From the NCBI GenBank assembly GCA_036821845.1, contig DAISIT010000053.1, positions 1 through 22,772 on the forward strand: DNA of 22,772 nt, written 5' to 3'. The position numbers and the translations under genes are program-made. Under the pieces are notes generated by a model. It saw nothing but the letters and a program-made list of their open reading frames with translations. It did not search any database and was not told where the DNA came from. Positions 21,507 to 22,772 of the stretch are shown here, piece after piece; positions within the stretch are counted from its first letter, which is position 1, and the number at the start of each line of letters is the position of its first letter. The DNA is from JAEUMD01 sp937950105. GTDB taxonomy: Bacteria > Pseudomonadota > Alphaproteobacteria > Rhizobiales > Hyphomicrobiaceae.

Positions 21507-21994
21507 TCAGCCTTGGCCGATCGGAATCTTCTTCTCGCGGTTCACAGCTTCCGCGGTCTTTGGCAGCGTCACCTTCAGCACGCCCTTGTCGAAGTTGGCG
21601 ACCGCCTTGTCGACCTCGACCGTATCGGGCAGGCGGAACGAACGCTGGAAGCTGCCGTAGCTGCGCTCGCAGATGTGCACGTCGTCCTTGGTCTCGTCGC
21701 GCTCGGAACGCTTCCCTTGATCGAAATGACGCCATCGCGGAACGTGAGTTGCACGTCCTTCTCCTGCATGCCGGGCAACTCGGCCTCGATCACGATCTCC
21801 TTGTCGTTCTCACGGACTTCGACGCTCGGCGACAATGCACCGGCAGCGCCACCGGCGCCGAACAGCGACGGCAATCCGCGTCCACCGAAAAAGCCCTCGA
21901 ACATGCGGTCCATGTCGCCGCGCAACGAACCCCACGCATCGAGCGGATGACGCTCTGCGGGAACTCCAGTCTGTTTCTTGATCTCTTGTGCCAT
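21507..21994 (-). pseudogene. Hsp20 small heat-shock protein, frameshifted
   Basis: Read from ATG 21994, the frame encodes a normal IbpA/Hsp20 start: MAQEIKKQTGVPAE, then DMDRMFEGFFG, then the alpha-crystallin strands PSVEVRENDKEIVIEAELPG and LTFRDGVISIKG. At about 21712-21717 the frame changes. The rest of the domain (RSERDETKDDVHICERSYGS, FQRSFRLPDTVEVDKAVANF, DKGVLKVTLPK) continues in another frame to the stop at 21507. Loss of CGAG from an ancestral AAGGGCGAGAAGCGT (KGEKR), or loss of a single base, would explain it. Without the shift the protein would be about 161 residues, a normal ATP-independent holdase. GAGG lies about 9 bases before the ATG. It may be a true mutation or a sequencing error. 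Confidence 0.88.
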
Positions 21995-22300
21995 GGCAAT
22001 CGTCCTCGGCTGGGTCATCAAGGAATGAAAGCCGTTGATCTACGGCCGGGCGCCGTACGGCTTCTCATTATCGATCTAGGCCGGAGGGCGATGTCTTCAA
22101 GGCGACCGCCCGCGGGGCGAAACGGCGCACTGCGCGATGCGCATCGCGCAAGGAGCGAAACCCCGATCCGTGCTACAATTTAACGGGATGTTATTGCATC
22201 CGCTCAGGCCGACCGCGGAGCAACGCAAACCACGTCTCGATCGTGCATCCGACTACACGCAGATTCGAGCAGACCTAGTTTCCACCTCTGACGAGAGAGC
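21995..22300. other. 306-bp spacer between divergent hsp20 and CDF transporter genes
   Basis: No gene is seen. The spacer holds the perfect 20-bp palindrome at 22131-22150 and, 24 bases further on, TACAAT (22174-22179), a plausible -10 box for the transporter gene without a clear -35. No heat-shock CIRCE element or obvious sigma32 promoter was recognised on the hsp20 side. Confidence 0.55.
22131..22150. promoter_or_regulatory. Perfect 20-bp palindrome, possible operator
   Basis: TGCGCGATGC followed directly by its exact complement GCATCGCGCA. It lies about 25 bases upstream of the TACAAT box and 150 bases before the cation transporter start, where an activator or metal-responsive regulator could bind. 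The lack of a spacer argues for a protein site rather than an RNA hairpin. Confidence 0.5.
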
Positions 22301-22772
22301 ATGTCCGACACCTGTGACGACCACGCCTGCGGATGCAGCGGCAATCCCGTCTTCGACGGAATGGATCCGCGCTACCGCCGCGTGCTCTGGACCGTCATCG
22401 CCATCAACGCGGTCATGTTCTTCGTCGAGATGGCGGCCGGACGCCTCGCCGGATCGCAGGCTCTGCAGGCCGACGCGCTCGACTTCCTCGGCGACACGCT
22501 CACCTACGGCATGAGCCTCGCCGTCATCGGCCGCTCGGTGGCGGTGCGCAGCAACGCCGCCATCGTCAAGGGAGTGAGCTTGCTCGGCATGGGCCTCTTC
22601 GTTTTCGGCTCGACGGTGTACCAGGTGCTGGTCCTCGGCGTGCCGAGCGCGGAGGTAATGGGCATTATCGGCTTCATGGCCCTCGCCGCCAACGTCGCCA
22701 GCGTGCTGCTGCTGATGCGCTACAAGGACGGCGACGCCAACGTCCGTTCGGTGTGGCTGTGCTCGCGCAACG
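22301..22772 (+). CDS. Cation diffusion facilitator (CDF) transporter, 3' truncated by window end
   Basis: The first 157 codons of an inner-membrane divalent metal exporter are present and the gene runs off the window. A short metal-binding N-terminus (C5, H8, C10, C12 in DTCDDHACGCSG) precedes transmembrane helices at about residues 28-46, 54-76, 88-110 and 119-139. The transport-site helix reads ADALDFLGDTLTYGMSLAV with D61-xxx-D65 in place of the more common HxxxD. The final visible segment, GDANVRSVWLCSRN, is typical of a CDF subgroup. The ATG follows GAGAGAGC closely. Substrate is probably Zn, Co or Cd but cannot be fixed by eye. Confidence 0.9.
   Translation, partial: MSDTCDDHACGCSGNPVFDGMDPRYRRVLWTVIAINAVMFFVEMAAGRLAGSQALQADALDFLGDTLTYGMSLAVIGRSVAVRSNAAIVKGVSLLGMGLFVFGSTVYQVLVLGVPSAEVMGIIGFMALAANVASVLLLMRYKDGDANVRSVWLCSRN

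Overview
This window is 22.8 kb of GC-rich DNA from the chromosome of an alphaproteobacterium, most likely of the order Hyphomicrobiales (Rhizobiales). That placement is an inference. It rests on the codon composition, an alphaproteobacterial-type complex I cluster, an ATP12-type F1-ATPase assembly chaperone directly after a HAD phosphatase, and the neighbouring crcB and RluA-family genes.

Layout. Bases 1-317 are a lower-GC stretch without a supported gene, lying directly 3' of a tRNA-Val gene. A NarL-type response regulator, a tRNA-Asp and one unrecognised gene follow. Bases 2291-6090 hold the front of the complex I operon (nuoA, nuoB, nuoC, nuoD). It is interrupted twice by inverted arrays of a 7-bp repeat. 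One array pair is an empty hairpin between nuoB and nuoC. The other encloses a four-helix-bundle (23S rRNA intervening-sequence type) gene. A hotdog thioesterase of the FlK type sits between nuoC and that element. After nuoD come two small Cys-rich proteins (one YjdM/PhnA-like), and no nuoE.

Bases 6817-13351 carry a mixed set: a small membrane protein, a membrane-anchored rhodanese, a second FlK-type thioesterase, an SDR oxidoreductase, an unrecognised membrane-anchored protein, propionyl-CoA carboxylase beta subunit (pccB), two small membrane proteins and a two-domain DUF2750-like protein. Bases 13433-16982 are a minus-strand housekeeping group (crcB, an RluA-family pseudouridine synthase, a HAD phosphatase, an ATP12 chaperone). 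A plus-strand Uma2 gene splits it in two. thiS lies upstream of crcB.

Bases 17422-21436 hold a promoter with two matching palindromic operators, a doubtful small ORF, and a 1133-residue LplT-PlsC-acyl-ACP synthetase fusion for phospholipid reacylation. A hairpin separates this from a convergent, frameshifted Hsp20 gene. The window ends inside a cation-diffusion-facilitator gene preceded by a perfect 20-bp palindrome.

The strongest candidate for something undescribed is the 7-bp repeat family in the nuo operon: paired inverted arrays, found both empty and loaded with a four-helix-bundle gene. The two FlK-type thioesterases with identical catalytic spacing, and the paired operators before the phospholipid fusion gene, are the next most interesting.
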